Assembly (NCBI RefSeq): GCF_002939475.1 | Contig: NZ_PKFQ01000001.1 | Span: 5,887,001 to 5,951,000, forward strand | From: Streptomyces cinnamoneus | GTDB lineage: Bacteria; Actinomycetota; Actinomycetes; Streptomycetales; Streptomycetaceae | DNA length: 64,000 bases | Direction of reading: 5' to 3' | In this document: piece by piece, positions 33,555 through 42,217 of the stretch | Position numbering within the stretch: position 1 is the first letter of the stretch | Layout: the number at the start of each line of letters is the position of its first letter | The notes under the pieces: model-generated | Seen by the model: the letters and a program-made list of their open reading frames with translations, nothing else | Told to the model about the DNA's origin: nothing | Databases searched by the model: none | Translations under genes and position numbers: made by a program

Positions 33555-34772
33555 GTGTTTCGTAAAGCCAAGTACGGCGCGGGGGAGCCCCGTAAAAAAC
33601 GATTGGGTGGCCAGTGGCTTCTGAAAACATTCGGCTGGTCGTTCGCGGTCACCGCGCTCGGCCTGGCCGCGGCCGTGTTCTACGGGGGGTGGGCCGGCTT
33701 CGGGGTCGTGGCGTTCCTGTCCGTCCTCGAGATCTCGGTGTCCTTCGACAACGCCGTGGTCAACGCCGGGATCCTGAAGAAGATGAATGCCTTCTGGCAG
33801 AAAATCTTCCTCACCGTCGGCGTTCTGATCGCGGTCTTCGGCATGCGCCTGGTCTTCCCGGTCGTGATCGTCGCCATCAGCGCCAGGATCGGTCCGGTCG
33901 AAGCGGTACGGCTCGCGCTCGACGACAAGGACACGTACCAGCAGCTGGTGACCGACGCCCACCCGTCGATCGCCGCCTTCGGCGGCATGTTCCTGTTGAC
34001 GATCTTCCTCGACTTCATCTTCGAGGACCGGGAGATCAAGTGGCTCGGCCGGCTGGAGCGTCCGCTCGCCAAGCTCGGCAGGGTCGACAGGCTCTCCGTC
34101 TGCATCGCGCTCATCGTGCTGCTCGTCTCCTCGATGACCTTCGCCACCCACGCCCGCCAGCACGGCGGCATCCATGCGGACAAGGCACAGACCGTCCTGA
34201 TCGCCGGCGTCGCGGGCCTGATCACCTACCTGATCGTCGGCGGCCTCTCCGGCTACTTCGAGAACAAGCTCGAGGAAGAGGAGGAGCGCGAGCACGAGGC
34301 CGAGGAAGAGGCCAGGAGGAGCGGCAAGAAGGTCTCGGCGGTCGTGATGGCCGGCAAGGCCGCGTTCTTCATGTTCCTCTACCTGGAGGTCCTGGACGCG
34401 TCCTTCTCCTTCGACGGCGTCATCGGCGCCTTCGCGATCACCAACGACATCGTCCTGATGGCCCTCGGCCTCGGCATCGGCGCCATGTACGTCCGCTCGC
34501 TCACGGTCTACCTGGTCCGCCAGGGCACCCTCGACGACTACGTCTACCTGGAGCACGGCGCGCACTACGCGATCGGCGCCCTCGCCGTGATCCTGCTCGT
34601 CACCATCCAGTACGAGATCCACGAGGTCATCACCGGCCTCGTCGGCGTCGTCCTGATCGCCTGGGCCTTCCTCTCCTCGGTCCGGCGCAACCGCAAGCCG
34701 GCCGCGGCCGAGGGAGACGAGGGAAAGGACACGGGGCCCGACGGGAAGGCCGAGGTCTCCTCCGGCATCTGA
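33555..34772 (+). CDS. DUF475/TerC-like integral membrane protein
   Basis: About 405 residues, multi-spanning. Hydrophobic segments include FAVTALGLAAAVFYGGWAGF, VVAFLSVLEISVSFDNAVVN (the acidic EIS-SFDNA motif typical of TerC/DUF475), IFLTVGVLIAVFGMRLVFPV and FMFLYLEVLDASFSFDGVIG, a second FSFD motif. A charged KLEEEEEREHEAEEEARRSG linker lies in the middle. DUF475 proteins occur with tellurium-resistance (ter) genes and probably handle metal ions. The start is unclear: GTG 33555, ATG 33513 and TTG 33603 are all in frame and none has a strong ribosome site. The frame stays open back through attR. No ter genes are adjacent. Confidence 0.85.
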   Translation: MFRKAKYGAGEPRKKRLGGQWLLKTFGWSFAVTALGLAAAVFYGGWAGFGVVAFLSVLEISVSFDNAVVNAGILKKMNAFWQKIFLTVGVLIAVFGMRLVFPVVIVAISARIGPVEAVRLALDDKDTYQQLVTDAHPSIAAFGGMFLLTIFLDFIFEDREIKWLGRLERPLAKLGRVDRLSVCIALIVLLVSSMTFATHARQHGGIHADKAQTVLIAGVAGLITYLIVGGLSGYFENKLEEEEEREHEAEEEARRSGKKVSAVVMAGKAAFFMFLYLEVLDASFSFDGVIGAFAITNDIVLMALGLGIGAMYVRSLTVYLVRQGTLDDYVYLEHGAHYAIGALAVILLVTIQYEIHEVITGLVGVVLIAWAFLSSVRRNRKPAAAEGDEGKDTGPDGKAEVSSGI

Positions 34773-35575
34773 GCCGGGCCGCCGGCTTCGCGCTGCCGGA
34801 TGTCGGCGCCGCGCCCGCCCGCGGCATCGCCGGCCCCCGAGGACGGAGGGGGACTGACCGGATGGGCGGGCCGCCGACGTCCCGGTGGCGGCCACGACGC
34901 CACCGGGGCGGCGCTCCAAGCGGTGGGAGACTCGATTCCATGACGACTGTGTCTGGTGAATCGAGTTGACCATGGACGAAGCTGCGAGTTGTGGCGCGCT
35001 ACGTGGCAGAGAGCGCTCAGGGTAGGACACATCCTGCGCGCCTCCGCCTGAGAGACCCGCCGCACGCGACCCGGCTCCGCCCCAAGGGGCAGGGCGCACG
35101 GGTGCGGACCGCGTTCTGCCGGTCCCGCGATGGCCGGGCTGCTCATCACCCGCTGGGATTCCCTGCCGCACACGCAACCCGGGCCGTGACCACCGACGCT
35201 GTCCGCAGCCTGCGTCTGGGGCCTGGCGCTGGCCTGTTTCGGTCTGGCAGGGTCGTTGTGGCCGGCGCTCGGCTGTCTGGCTGTGGCGGGCGCTGCCGAC
35301 ACCGTGTCTGTCTCACCCGCAGTGCCCTGGTCCGATAGGAGACCCGGACGCTTCTTCTCCCTGGTCTTCGGCGGACTGTTCGCCATCCTGGCGGTCGCCA
35401 CCGTGTCCGCGGCCAATGCTCCCTTCGCGTCTACCGCACACCGCCTACTCCCGCGAAGCCGTGCGAGGCGGATTCCGCTACGTCATCTGTCGTACCTTCC
35501 TTCGTTTGCATGCGCGTACTCCGTCGGAGTGGTTGGGTGAAGGGTCGCATTCCCGATGAGAGGGGCAAACAGGGC
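34773..35575. other. 803-bp decayed/intergenic region before the eCIS locus
   Basis: No intact gene. At 35195-35320 (+) the reading ACVWGLALACFGLAGSLWPA, LGCLAVAGAADTVSV is a piece of an MFS exporter of the EntS-like type, cut on both sides. 35330-35430 holds another hydrophobic stretch (FFSLVFGGLFAILAVATVSA). An inverted repeat lies at 34930-34966. The last 100 bp before 35576 should hold the promoter of the first sheath gene. Confidence 0.5.
34930..34966. repeat. 9-bp inverted repeat (ACTCGATTC/GAATCGAGT)
   Basis: Perfect 9-bp arms at 34930-34938 and 34958-34966 with a 19-nt spacer. It could be an operator, a hairpin or the scar of an inserted element. It lies in decayed sequence, so function is doubtful. 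Confidence 0.4.
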
Positions 35576-37111
35576 ATGGTTTCAGGTCCGTTGGCACCCG
35601 GAGTGTTCATCAAGGAGCGTTCGAGCGGAGTCCGGACAATCACCGGGGTGGGGACGTCCACCCCCGCCTTCCTCGGTTACACCGTGTGCGGCCCACAGGC
35701 GCCCACGCCGCCGGTGCGGATCAACAGCTGGTCCGAGTTCGTGGACACGTTTCACTTCCGCTCCCCGATGGGGGCGGAGGAGCTGAGGCGGGAGCTGGAG
35801 AGGCTGTCCGGGGCCATTACGGAGGCCGGAGCGAAGCTCGAGCCCCTGGAGGCGGACTTCAAGGAGAAGGCCACCACGGGCGACGACGCCCCCCTCACCG
35901 AGCCGGAATTCACCGTCCTCACCGAAGTGCAGGCTGCCGACTGGGCCGACGAAGTCGTGGGAGCGGAGAAGAGGGCAGCGGCCGAGGCCGCAGCGAAGAA
36001 GGTTGCGGAAGCGGAACCCCTTTCCGGGCCGTACGGGCTCTGGATCGCGGCCGGGAACGAACTGGCCGGCCTCAAGCGGCGTAAGAAAGAGCTGACCGTC
36101 TTCGCCGAATACTTCGAGCAGTCCGGGAAAATCCAACTGCCGGAAGCCGTCTACGGTTTCTTCGCCAACGGAGGAACATCCTGCTACGTCCTCCGCCTCG
36201 ACCCCGGCAAGACCCTCGCGGGCGAGGTCGACGGCGACCCCGACCAACGCACGGGTCTGGCCGGACTCAAGACGGTGCCGGAGGTGACCATGGTCGCCGT
36301 CCCGGACGTATGGCGCGAAGGCACCACAGCGGAGACCGGCGCTGCCGTCATGGGCCAAGTGGTCAGCCACTGCGTGACCATGCGCAACCGGCTTGCCCTC
36401 CTCGAACCACCGCCCGACACCGCACCGGCCGGTGTGCCGGAATTCCTCGGGCAGCTGGCGGGCCCGGAAGTAGAGGATGCGGCGTTCACGGCGTTGTACT
36501 ACCCCTGGGTCAATGTGCCCGGCGTGGACGGCATCCCGCGCACCGTCGTCCCGTCCGGCCATCTGGCCGGCGTGTGGGCCCGTACGGATGCCGAGCGCGG
36601 CGTCTTCAAGGCCCCCGCCAACCAGAACCTGCGCGGCGTGCTGTCCCTCCCCACGTTGCTCACCGACCAGCGCCACGGTGAGCTGAACGACAAGGGGGTC
36701 AACTGCCTCCGCGTCTTCCCCGACCGGGGCCTGTTGGTGTGGGGTGCGCGTACGCGGTCCAGTAGTCGTGACTGGCGCTATCTGAATGTGCGTCGTCTGG
36801 TGTCGTTCCTATCGGATTCCATCCGTCAGTCCTCCACGTGGGCTGTGTTCGAGCCCAACGACGATCGTCTGTGGGCCACTCTCCGGCATTCGGTGAGTAG
36901 TTTCCTGACGGATCAGTGGCGTCAGGGTGCGTTGCTGGGGCGTACGCCCGACGAGGCGTTCTATGTGATCTGTGATCGTACGAACAACACCTCGTCGACG
37001 ATCGACGCCGGTCAGGTGATCTGTGACATCGGTATCGCTCCAGTGCGTCCCGCCGAGTTCGTCCAGTTCACCATCACCCAGATCGCCGGCCAGCCCGGTG
37101 CCAACAGCTGA
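35576..37111 (+). CDS. eCIS contractile sheath protein, copy 1
   Basis: 511-residue tail-sheath protein that would polymerise around the inner tube and contract to drive injection. The N-terminus has the sheath handshake segment (APGVFIKERSSGVRTITGVGTSTPAFLGYT). A helical charged insertion at about residues 80-180 distinguishes it from copy 2. The conserved C-terminal domain reads RGLLVWGARTRSSSRDWRYL, VRRLVSFLSDSIRQSSTWAV, FEPNDDRLWATLRHSVSSFL and ends in the tube/sheath strand EFVQFTITQIAG. ATG 35576 follows GAGGGG. It starts a + strand group with a tube gene and a second sheath gene. Confidence 0.93.
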   Translation: MVSGPLAPGVFIKERSSGVRTITGVGTSTPAFLGYTVCGPQAPTPPVRINSWSEFVDTFHFRSPMGAEELRRELERLSGAITEAGAKLEPLEADFKEKATTGDDAPLTEPEFTVLTEVQAADWADEVVGAEKRAAAEAAAKKVAEAEPLSGPYGLWIAAGNELAGLKRRKKELTVFAEYFEQSGKIQLPEAVYGFFANGGTSCYVLRLDPGKTLAGEVDGDPDQRTGLAGLKTVPEVTMVAVPDVWREGTTAETGAAVMGQVVSHCVTMRNRLALLEPPPDTAPAGVPEFLGQLAGPEVEDAAFTALYYPWVNVPGVDGIPRTVVPSGHLAGVWARTDAERGVFKAPANQNLRGVLSLPTLLTDQRHGELNDKGVNCLRVFPDRGLLVWGARTRSSSRDWRYLNVRRLVSFLSDSIRQSSTWAVFEPNDDRLWATLRHSVSSFLTDQWRQGALLGRTPDEAFYVICDRTNNTSSTIDAGQVICDIGIAPVRPAEFVQFTITQIAGQPGANS

Positions 37112-37137
37112 CGCCCGGAACCCAGGAGGCTACGCAC

Positions 37138-37578
37138 GTGTTGACCGGTGACACCTTCAGCAGCAGCACCTTCGCCATCGAGCTGGGCAAGTTCCAGGTC
37201 GAGACCGTCCAGGACGTGTCCGGACTGACCCTGGAACAGGACGTCGTCGAGGTTCGGCAGGTGTCCGCGACAGGCGAACTGATCGTGCGCAAACAGCCGG
37301 GCGCGCGCAAGACCGGTGAGATCACGATCACCCGGGGCATGGACAAGAGCACCGCGTTCACCGACTGGATCAAGGCCACACTGGTCAACGCCGATCTCGA
37401 CAGCGCCCGGCAGAACATCACCATCGCCCTGAAGGACGCGCAGAAGCAGACGGTCCGCCGCATCCACCTCTCCAACGCCTGGGCATCCCGCTGGGAAGGC
37501 CCCCAGCTCGGCGCGGCCAACTCCGGGAACGCGACGGAACAAGTGACGATCACCTACGAGGACATCACCGTCGAATAG
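37138..37578 (+). CDS. eCIS inner tube protein (gp19-like)
   Basis: 146-residue tail-tube subunit of the T4 gp19/Hcp fold that stacks as rings inside the sheath. Typical elements are FAIELGKFQVETVQDVSGL, an EVRQVSATGELIVRKQPG loop and ITITRGMDKSTAFTDWIKA. The start is GTG 37138 after AGGAGG. It lies between the two sheath genes, 26 bp after copy 1 and 35 bp before copy 2, so the three are expected to be co-expressed. Confidence 0.92.
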   Translation: MLTGDTFSSSTFAIELGKFQVETVQDVSGLTLEQDVVEVRQVSATGELIVRKQPGARKTGEITITRGMDKSTAFTDWIKATLVNADLDSARQNITIALKDAQKQTVRRIHLSNAWASRWEGPQLGAANSGNATEQVTITYEDITVE

Positions 37579-37613
37579 CCCGGAGCCCACCAGCCGAGAG
37601 GGGAACGACAGCG

Positions 37614-38936
37614 ATGACGACGAAGCCTCCGGGTGTCTACGTCACGGAGAAGTCCAGCGGCGTGCGCATGATCGTCGGAGTGGGCACCTCCACCCCGGCC
37701 TTCCTCGGGTACACCACCACACCGACCGACACGCCCACTGAGACGGGGACTCCTCCGTTCACACCGGACGAACGCAGGATCCCCCAGCCGATCCGCGGCT
37801 GGCAGGAGTTCGCCGACCGCTACAGCATTCCGGCACTGGGGACGGAGCTGGCGGCTCTCCTGAAGAAGGAAACGCAGGCGGCAGGGGACCTCAAGAGGAT
37901 CCAGGTACTCCAGCGCTGCTTCACCCTCGCGGAGGCGGTCTACGGGTTCTTCGCCAATGGCGGCACGTCCTGTTATGTCGTCGGCTTCCTGAATCCGGAC
38001 GTGGCCGTGGCGGAGTCCGTCCTCGGCGGAAACGCGGAGGAGCGCACCGGACTCGGTGGCCTGGAGACGGTGCCGGAAGTGACCATGGTCGCCGTGCCCA
38101 GTCTCTGGGACATGACCGTCGCGGCCACCGACGCCGAGGCCCCGCCGGCCCCGGAGTTGCGGAACGGAAAGTCGCTCATCGGCAAGGTCGTCGCTCACTG
38201 CACCGCCCAGCGCAACCGTCTGGCGGTGGTCGACGCTCCACCCAAGCTGCTCGTCGAGCCACTCAAGGAGTTCGTCGACGGGCTCGACTCGTCGGACCCG
38301 GATGCCGCGTTCACGGCCCTGTACTACCCCTGGGTGAAGGTGCCCGGCGTGGACGGCGTTCCGCGCACGGTGCCGCCGTCCGGTCATCTGGCCGGTGTGT
38401 GGGCCCGTACGGATGCCGAGCGCGGCGTCTTCAAGGCCCCCGCCAACCAGAACCTGCGCGGCGTGCTCGACCTACCCGTCCTGCTGAGCGACGACCAGAA
38501 CGGCGAACTGAACGACAGGGGCGTCAACTGCCTGCGGAGCTTCCCCGGCCGGGGCCTGCTGGTGTGGGGTGCTCGTACGCGCTCCGGGAGTCGTGACTGG
38601 CGTTACCTCAATGTGCGTCGTCTGGTGTCGTTCCTGTCGGATTCCATCCGGCAGTCCTCGACCTGGGCGGTCTTCGAGCCCAACGACGAGCGTCTCTGGG
38701 CGACTCTCCGGCATTCGGTCAGCAGTTTCCTGACTGATCAGTGGCGTCAGGGTGCGCTGCTGGGACGTACGCCCGACGAGGCGTTCTATGTGATCTGTGA
38801 TCGTACGAACAACACCTCGTCGACGATCGACGCCGGTCAGGTGATCTGTGACATCGGCATCGCGCCCGTGCGTCCCGCCGAGTTCGTTCAGTTCACCATC
38901 ACGCAGATCGCCGGCCAGCCCGGCCAGGGCGGCTGA
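37614..38936 (+). CDS. eCIS contractile sheath protein, copy 2
   Basis: 440-residue sheath paralogue with the same N-terminal (PPGVYVTEKSSGVRMIVGVG) and C-terminal domains as copy 1. It lacks most of copy 1's charged insertion and has a shorter central domain. The last 200 residues are nearly identical to copy 1, including a 92-bp identical DNA block (38766-38857 matching 36941-37032). ATG follows GAGAGGGGAA. Some eCIS carry several sheath paralogues that mix in one sheath or form the baseplate-proximal ring. Confidence 0.93.
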   Translation: MTTKPPGVYVTEKSSGVRMIVGVGTSTPAFLGYTTTPTDTPTETGTPPFTPDERRIPQPIRGWQEFADRYSIPALGTELAALLKKETQAAGDLKRIQVLQRCFTLAEAVYGFFANGGTSCYVVGFLNPDVAVAESVLGGNAEERTGLGGLETVPEVTMVAVPSLWDMTVAATDAEAPPAPELRNGKSLIGKVVAHCTAQRNRLAVVDAPPKLLVEPLKEFVDGLDSSDPDAAFTALYYPWVKVPGVDGVPRTVPPSGHLAGVWARTDAERGVFKAPANQNLRGVLDLPVLLSDDQNGELNDRGVNCLRSFPGRGLLVWGARTRSGSRDWRYLNVRRLVSFLSDSIRQSSTWAVFEPNDERLWATLRHSVSSFLTDQWRQGALLGRTPDEAFYVICDRTNNTSSTIDAGQVICDIGIAPVRPAEFVQFTITQIAGQPGQGG

Positions 38937-38942
38937 GGCGCC

Positions 38943-39377
38943 GTGCAGAAAATCGTGGTGAGACAGGGCGATACGGTCACGCTCACCGTGAATCCTCCCG
39001 TAGTGCTCACACCACCGCCTCCGCCCGTCCCCCTGCCGCTGGGAACGGCAGGCTTTCGGATCGAGCAGCACGTCGCCTGTGTGCCCGGCGACATCGAGTC
39101 GTGGGTCATCCCGCCCGTCGGCTACTCGACACCGGCTTTTCCGATCGCGGGAGCCTTGCGCGTCGAGTTGAAGGTTCCCTCGGCGAACCGCGCCACGTAC
39201 GCCAGGACGGGTCAAGGCGAGACGGAAGCCGTCGTCGACGGTGGCCCGTTCGACGTGGTCTTCACCGTGGACATCGCGGCGAGCAACCCCTCCGGCTCCG
39301 CGGACACCCCAGGGGCCACGTACCAGGGCAAGGCGAGCCTCACCTGCCCCCGGGTACGACCTGTGACGGCCGGTTAA
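38943..39377 (+). CDS. Small unknown eCIS-associated protein
   Basis: 144 residues, GTG start 6 nt after sheath copy 2. The N-terminus (VRQGDTVTLTVNPPVVL) is followed by a Pro-rich stretch (TPPPPPVPLPLG) and a predicted beta-rich domain (WVIPPVGYSTPAFPIAGALR; VVFTVDIAASNPSGSADTPG). No family is recognised. Its place at the end of the sheath/tube operon suggests a structural or fibre-like role. The long hairpin at 39381 follows. Confidence 0.7.
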   Translation: MQKIVVRQGDTVTLTVNPPVVLTPPPPPVPLPLGTAGFRIEQHVACVPGDIESWVIPPVGYSTPAFPIAGALRVELKVPSANRATYARTGQGETEAVVDGGPFDVVFTVDIAASNPSGSADTPGATYQGKASLTCPRVRPVTAG

Positions 39378-39380
39378 CCC

Positions 39381-39421
39381 GCCCGAGCCCTTGATCCCCC
39401 ACAGGGGTCAAGGGCTCGGGC
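39381..39421. terminator. Bidirectional terminator between sheath operon and AAA ATPase
   Basis: GCCCGAGCCCTTGA (39381-39394) pairs with TCAAGGGCTCGGGC (39408-39421), extended by CCCC/GGGG around a short loop. It fills the convergent gap and can terminate both the + strand sheath operon and the long - strand operon. Confidence 0.75.
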
Positions 39422-39425
39422 ACGC

Positions 39426-41549
39426 TCAGCCCCCGATGCGGAAGCGGGACTCGTCCACATAGCGGCCGAGTTTGGCGTACTCCTCGCGGACGGCCGCCAG
39501 CAGATCGGCCATGGTGAGCGGGCGGTCCTCGTCGGCGGCCCGGTAGGCGGCGGTGATGACGCAGCAGCGGATCGCGCCGCCGGACAGGTCGAAGGCCGAG
39601 GCGAGGGCCGTCAGGCCGGCCTGGTCGATGTCGTCGGCCCGGGGTGCGGCGGTGCCCAGACAGCGGTCCCACAGGGCGTGGCGCCGGGCGTCGTCGGGTG
39701 CGGGGAAATGGACGACGAGGTCGAGACGGCGCAGAAAGGCCTGGTCGATGTTGGCGTGCATATTGGTGGTCAGCAGGGCCAGACCGTCGAAGGACTCCAG
39801 GCGCTGGAGGAGATAAGAGGTCCCCGTGTTGGCGTAGCGGTCGTGGGCGTCCTGGGTGGCCGTGCGCTTGCCGAAGACGGCGTCGGCCTCGTCGAAGAGG
39901 AGTATGGCGTCGACGGAGTCGGCCTCGGTGAAGATCCGTTCGAGGTGTTTCTCGGTCTCCCCGATGTACTTGTCGACGACCGTGGCGAGGTCGACGACAT
40001 ACAGATCGAGACCGAGCGCGGCGGCCACGACCTCCGCCGCCAGGGTCTTGCCGGTCCCGGAGCCGCCGCTAAACAGGGCGGTGACACCACGCCCGCGCCC
40101 CCCGCCCGGCCGCATCCGCCACTCTCCCAGGACCCGGTCGCGGTGGCGTACGCGCCGGGCGAGATCCCGCAGCTGCTCGTGCGTCCGCTCGGGCAGCACC
40201 AGATCGTCCCAGTCGACAGCGGGGCGCACGGGCCGGGCGAGGCGGTCGAGCGCTCCGCCGTTCCACGCGCGGGCCGTGTCCCGGACCGCGGAGGCGTCGA
40301 CGGGGGTGCCGTGCGCGGCGGCCTGCCGGCCGGCGGCCGCGGCCACGGCGCGGATCCGGCCGGGTCCGAAGCGGTACCGGGTGCCGGTGGCCACCGCCTC
40401 GTCGGTCACGGTGCCGGCGTGGGCGCCGAGTTCGTACCGCCACAGCGCGGTGCGTTCCGGCTCCGTCAGGGGCGGGCAGTCGGCGAGCACCGGGGGAGCG
40501 GCCGTCCAACGGGCGTCCCAGGGCTGCCGCCCGGTGAGGACCAGAGGAACCGGGGTGCCGTCGAGCGGGGCGAGCAGGTCCTGTATGTGCCGGGCGTCGG
40601 GGGAATCGACGGGGCCGACGACCAGCCCATGGCCGCGCAGTCGTGCTTCGAGGAGCGCCGCGCCGACGAATCCGGCCGGGTCCCTTTCCTGGGCGAGACC
40701 TGTGAGGTCCAGCCGGAGCGCGGGCCGTCCGTACGCGCGCAGTGCCGCCTCGGCGACGGCTCCGGCCGCACCGTCCGGGCTGTCGCGCAGGTGGACCGGA
40801 TGGCGGTGGGCGAGCAGCCGGGTCAGGTGCCGTACGGCTTCGGCCACGGGGCCCTCGCCCAAGGGCCGGCCGCGTTCCGGCAGGGCCAGCAGGTGACGCA
40901 GACAGAACGGCAGGGAGTCGTCGCCCAGCAGGTGCGCGGTGACCCGGTCGGGGACGCGTAGGGGCCGGGTCAGAAAGGGCCGGGAGACATCCCGGATCTC
41001 CATGAGGCCACCGGCGCGCAGGGGCGCGTCGGCCGCGAAGACCCGGCGGGCGGTCGCCGAGGCGCTCGGGACGCCGCAGAGAGCGAGGGCCAGGCCGGTC
41101 GTCGCGTGGCGGCAGGTGATGTCGTCGCTGAGGTAGCCGTAGCAGCGCTCGAACCGGGCGTCGACGTCGGGGGCGAGCGCGATCACCACCATGTCGAGGG
41201 CGAGCGCGTCCAGCCCGAACTCCTCGGCGAGACTGCGCAGGGGTGGCGCGGCACCGGCCGCCGCGGCCGCGTCCTCCCGGGTGCGTAGAGCGGCGGCGAG
41301 GGCGTCGTCCGAGGTGGCGGGGATCAGCGGGTCGGCCGGCGTGTCCAGGAGGTGCGGGGCCATGTCGTCGGAGATGCAGAGCCCTTGGAACGGGTCGAAG
41401 GGCGGCTCCATGAGCTCCGCGGGTACGGATTCCTGGCCCGTACGGAGAGCGATCGCGCGCCGCACCCGGGCCTCGATGACGGCCAGCCGGGCGAGCAGCC
41501 AGTCCGTGGCCGTGGCGGTGGGTGCTCCGGGGCGCGCGGTGGCGGTCAC
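39426..41549 (-). CDS. eCIS AAA+ ATPase (Pvc15/Cis15-like)
   Basis: 707-residue protein with an N-terminal eCIS-specific domain (winged-helix-like, about residues 1-450) and a C-terminal AAA+ module: Walker A GGSGTGKTLAAE, Walker B ILLFDEADAVFGKR, sensor TTNMHANIDQAFLRRLD and arginine finger. The family is always present in eCIS loci and is thought to help assembly or cargo loading rather than firing. GTG start at 41549 overlaps the DUF4255 stop (GTGA). Upstream readings in this frame are not coding. It is the last gene of the - strand operon. Confidence 0.93.
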   Translation of the reverse strand: MTATARPGAPTATATDWLLARLAVIEARVRRAIALRTGQESVPAELMEPPFDPFQGLCISDDMAPHLLDTPADPLIPATSDDALAAALRTREDAAAAAGAAPPLRSLAEEFGLDALALDMVVIALAPDVDARFERCYGYLSDDITCRHATTGLALALCGVPSASATARRVFAADAPLRAGGLMEIRDVSRPFLTRPLRVPDRVTAHLLGDDSLPFCLRHLLALPERGRPLGEGPVAEAVRHLTRLLAHRHPVHLRDSPDGAAGAVAEAALRAYGRPALRLDLTGLAQERDPAGFVGAALLEARLRGHGLVVGPVDSPDARHIQDLLAPLDGTPVPLVLTGRQPWDARWTAAPPVLADCPPLTEPERTALWRYELGAHAGTVTDEAVATGTRYRFGPGRIRAVAAAAGRQAAAHGTPVDASAVRDTARAWNGGALDRLARPVRPAVDWDDLVLPERTHEQLRDLARRVRHRDRVLGEWRMRPGGGRGRGVTALFSGGSGTGKTLAAEVVAAALGLDLYVVDLATVVDKYIGETEKHLERIFTEADSVDAILLFDEADAVFGKRTATQDAHDRYANTGTSYLLQRLESFDGLALLTTNMHANIDQAFLRRLDLVVHFPAPDDARRHALWDRCLGTAAPRADDIDQAGLTALASAFDLSGGAIRCCVITAAYRAADEDRPLTMADLLAAVREEYAKLGRYVDESRFRIGG

Positions 41550-42169
41550 CGCGCGTCCTCGTCCGTCCCCGGCCCGGGCTTGAGCACCTCGCGGACGACA
41601 GGGGGCCCGGTCACCCAGTGGGTGTAGCCGTCCGGGAGGAAGGACAGCAGGGGAACGGTCACGGTGACGTTCAGGGCGGGGACGAGCGTGTGACCCACCG
41701 CGCTCCACAGCTCCGTCAGAGCACGGTCCTCGGCGGGCGGGTGGCCGACGTCGAGGAGAGCGGACAGCTCCATCTCCTGCAGTTCCGGGGGCAGGGGCAC
41801 AGGGAAGACCCGGCTCTTGGCGAAGCCGACGAAGAGTTCTCCGAGTATGCGGTGGGCGCTGAGGGCGTCCGGTGCCCAAGCGGCGATGAGATACGACAGC
41901 CGGGCGTAGCGCGGCGGGTCGAACTCCGCCGACTTCCGGTCCGGCAGCCCCATGGTTCCTCTGTCGTACTGGTAGACGGTGCCGGTCTGCCGCCGGTCCA
42001 TGTCCTCGCGGAGGTCGTACAGGTAGATGCCGACCGTCTCGGCGCCGACGGCCTCCCCGAGCGCTCCGTCGCGTCCGGGCGGCTGGAAGGTGACGGGGAT
42101 GCCTGGCGGCAGCCATGTCACGTCGTGCTGTACGCGTGACTTCAATGCCTGGTCGACCAGATCGATCAT
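41546..42169 (-). CDS. DUF4255 eCIS tail-cap/terminator protein (Pvc16-like)
   Basis: 207-residue member of DUF4255 (IDLVDQALKSRVQHDV; VGIYLYDLREDMDRRQTGTV; YARLSYLIAAWAPDALSAHR; VPALNVTVTVPL). In PVC/Afp-type systems the corresponding protein caps the distal end of the sheath/tube. It is between the 986-residue propeller gene and the AAA ATPase gene, whose start overlaps its stop. Confidence 0.9.
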   Translation of the reverse strand: MIDLVDQALKSRVQHDVTWLPPGIPVTFQPPGRDGALGEAVGAETVGIYLYDLREDMDRRQTGTVYQYDRGTMGLPDRKSAEFDPPRYARLSYLIAAWAPDALSAHRILGELFVGFAKSRVFPVPLPPELQEMELSALLDVGHPPAEDRALTELWSAVGHTLVPALNVTVTVPLLSFLPDGYTHWVTGPPVVREVLKPGPGTDEDAR

Positions 42170-42217
42170 CTGTGTGCCTCTGTCCGCGCGCCGGATGGGT
42201 GGGTGGAGTCGGTGCGG

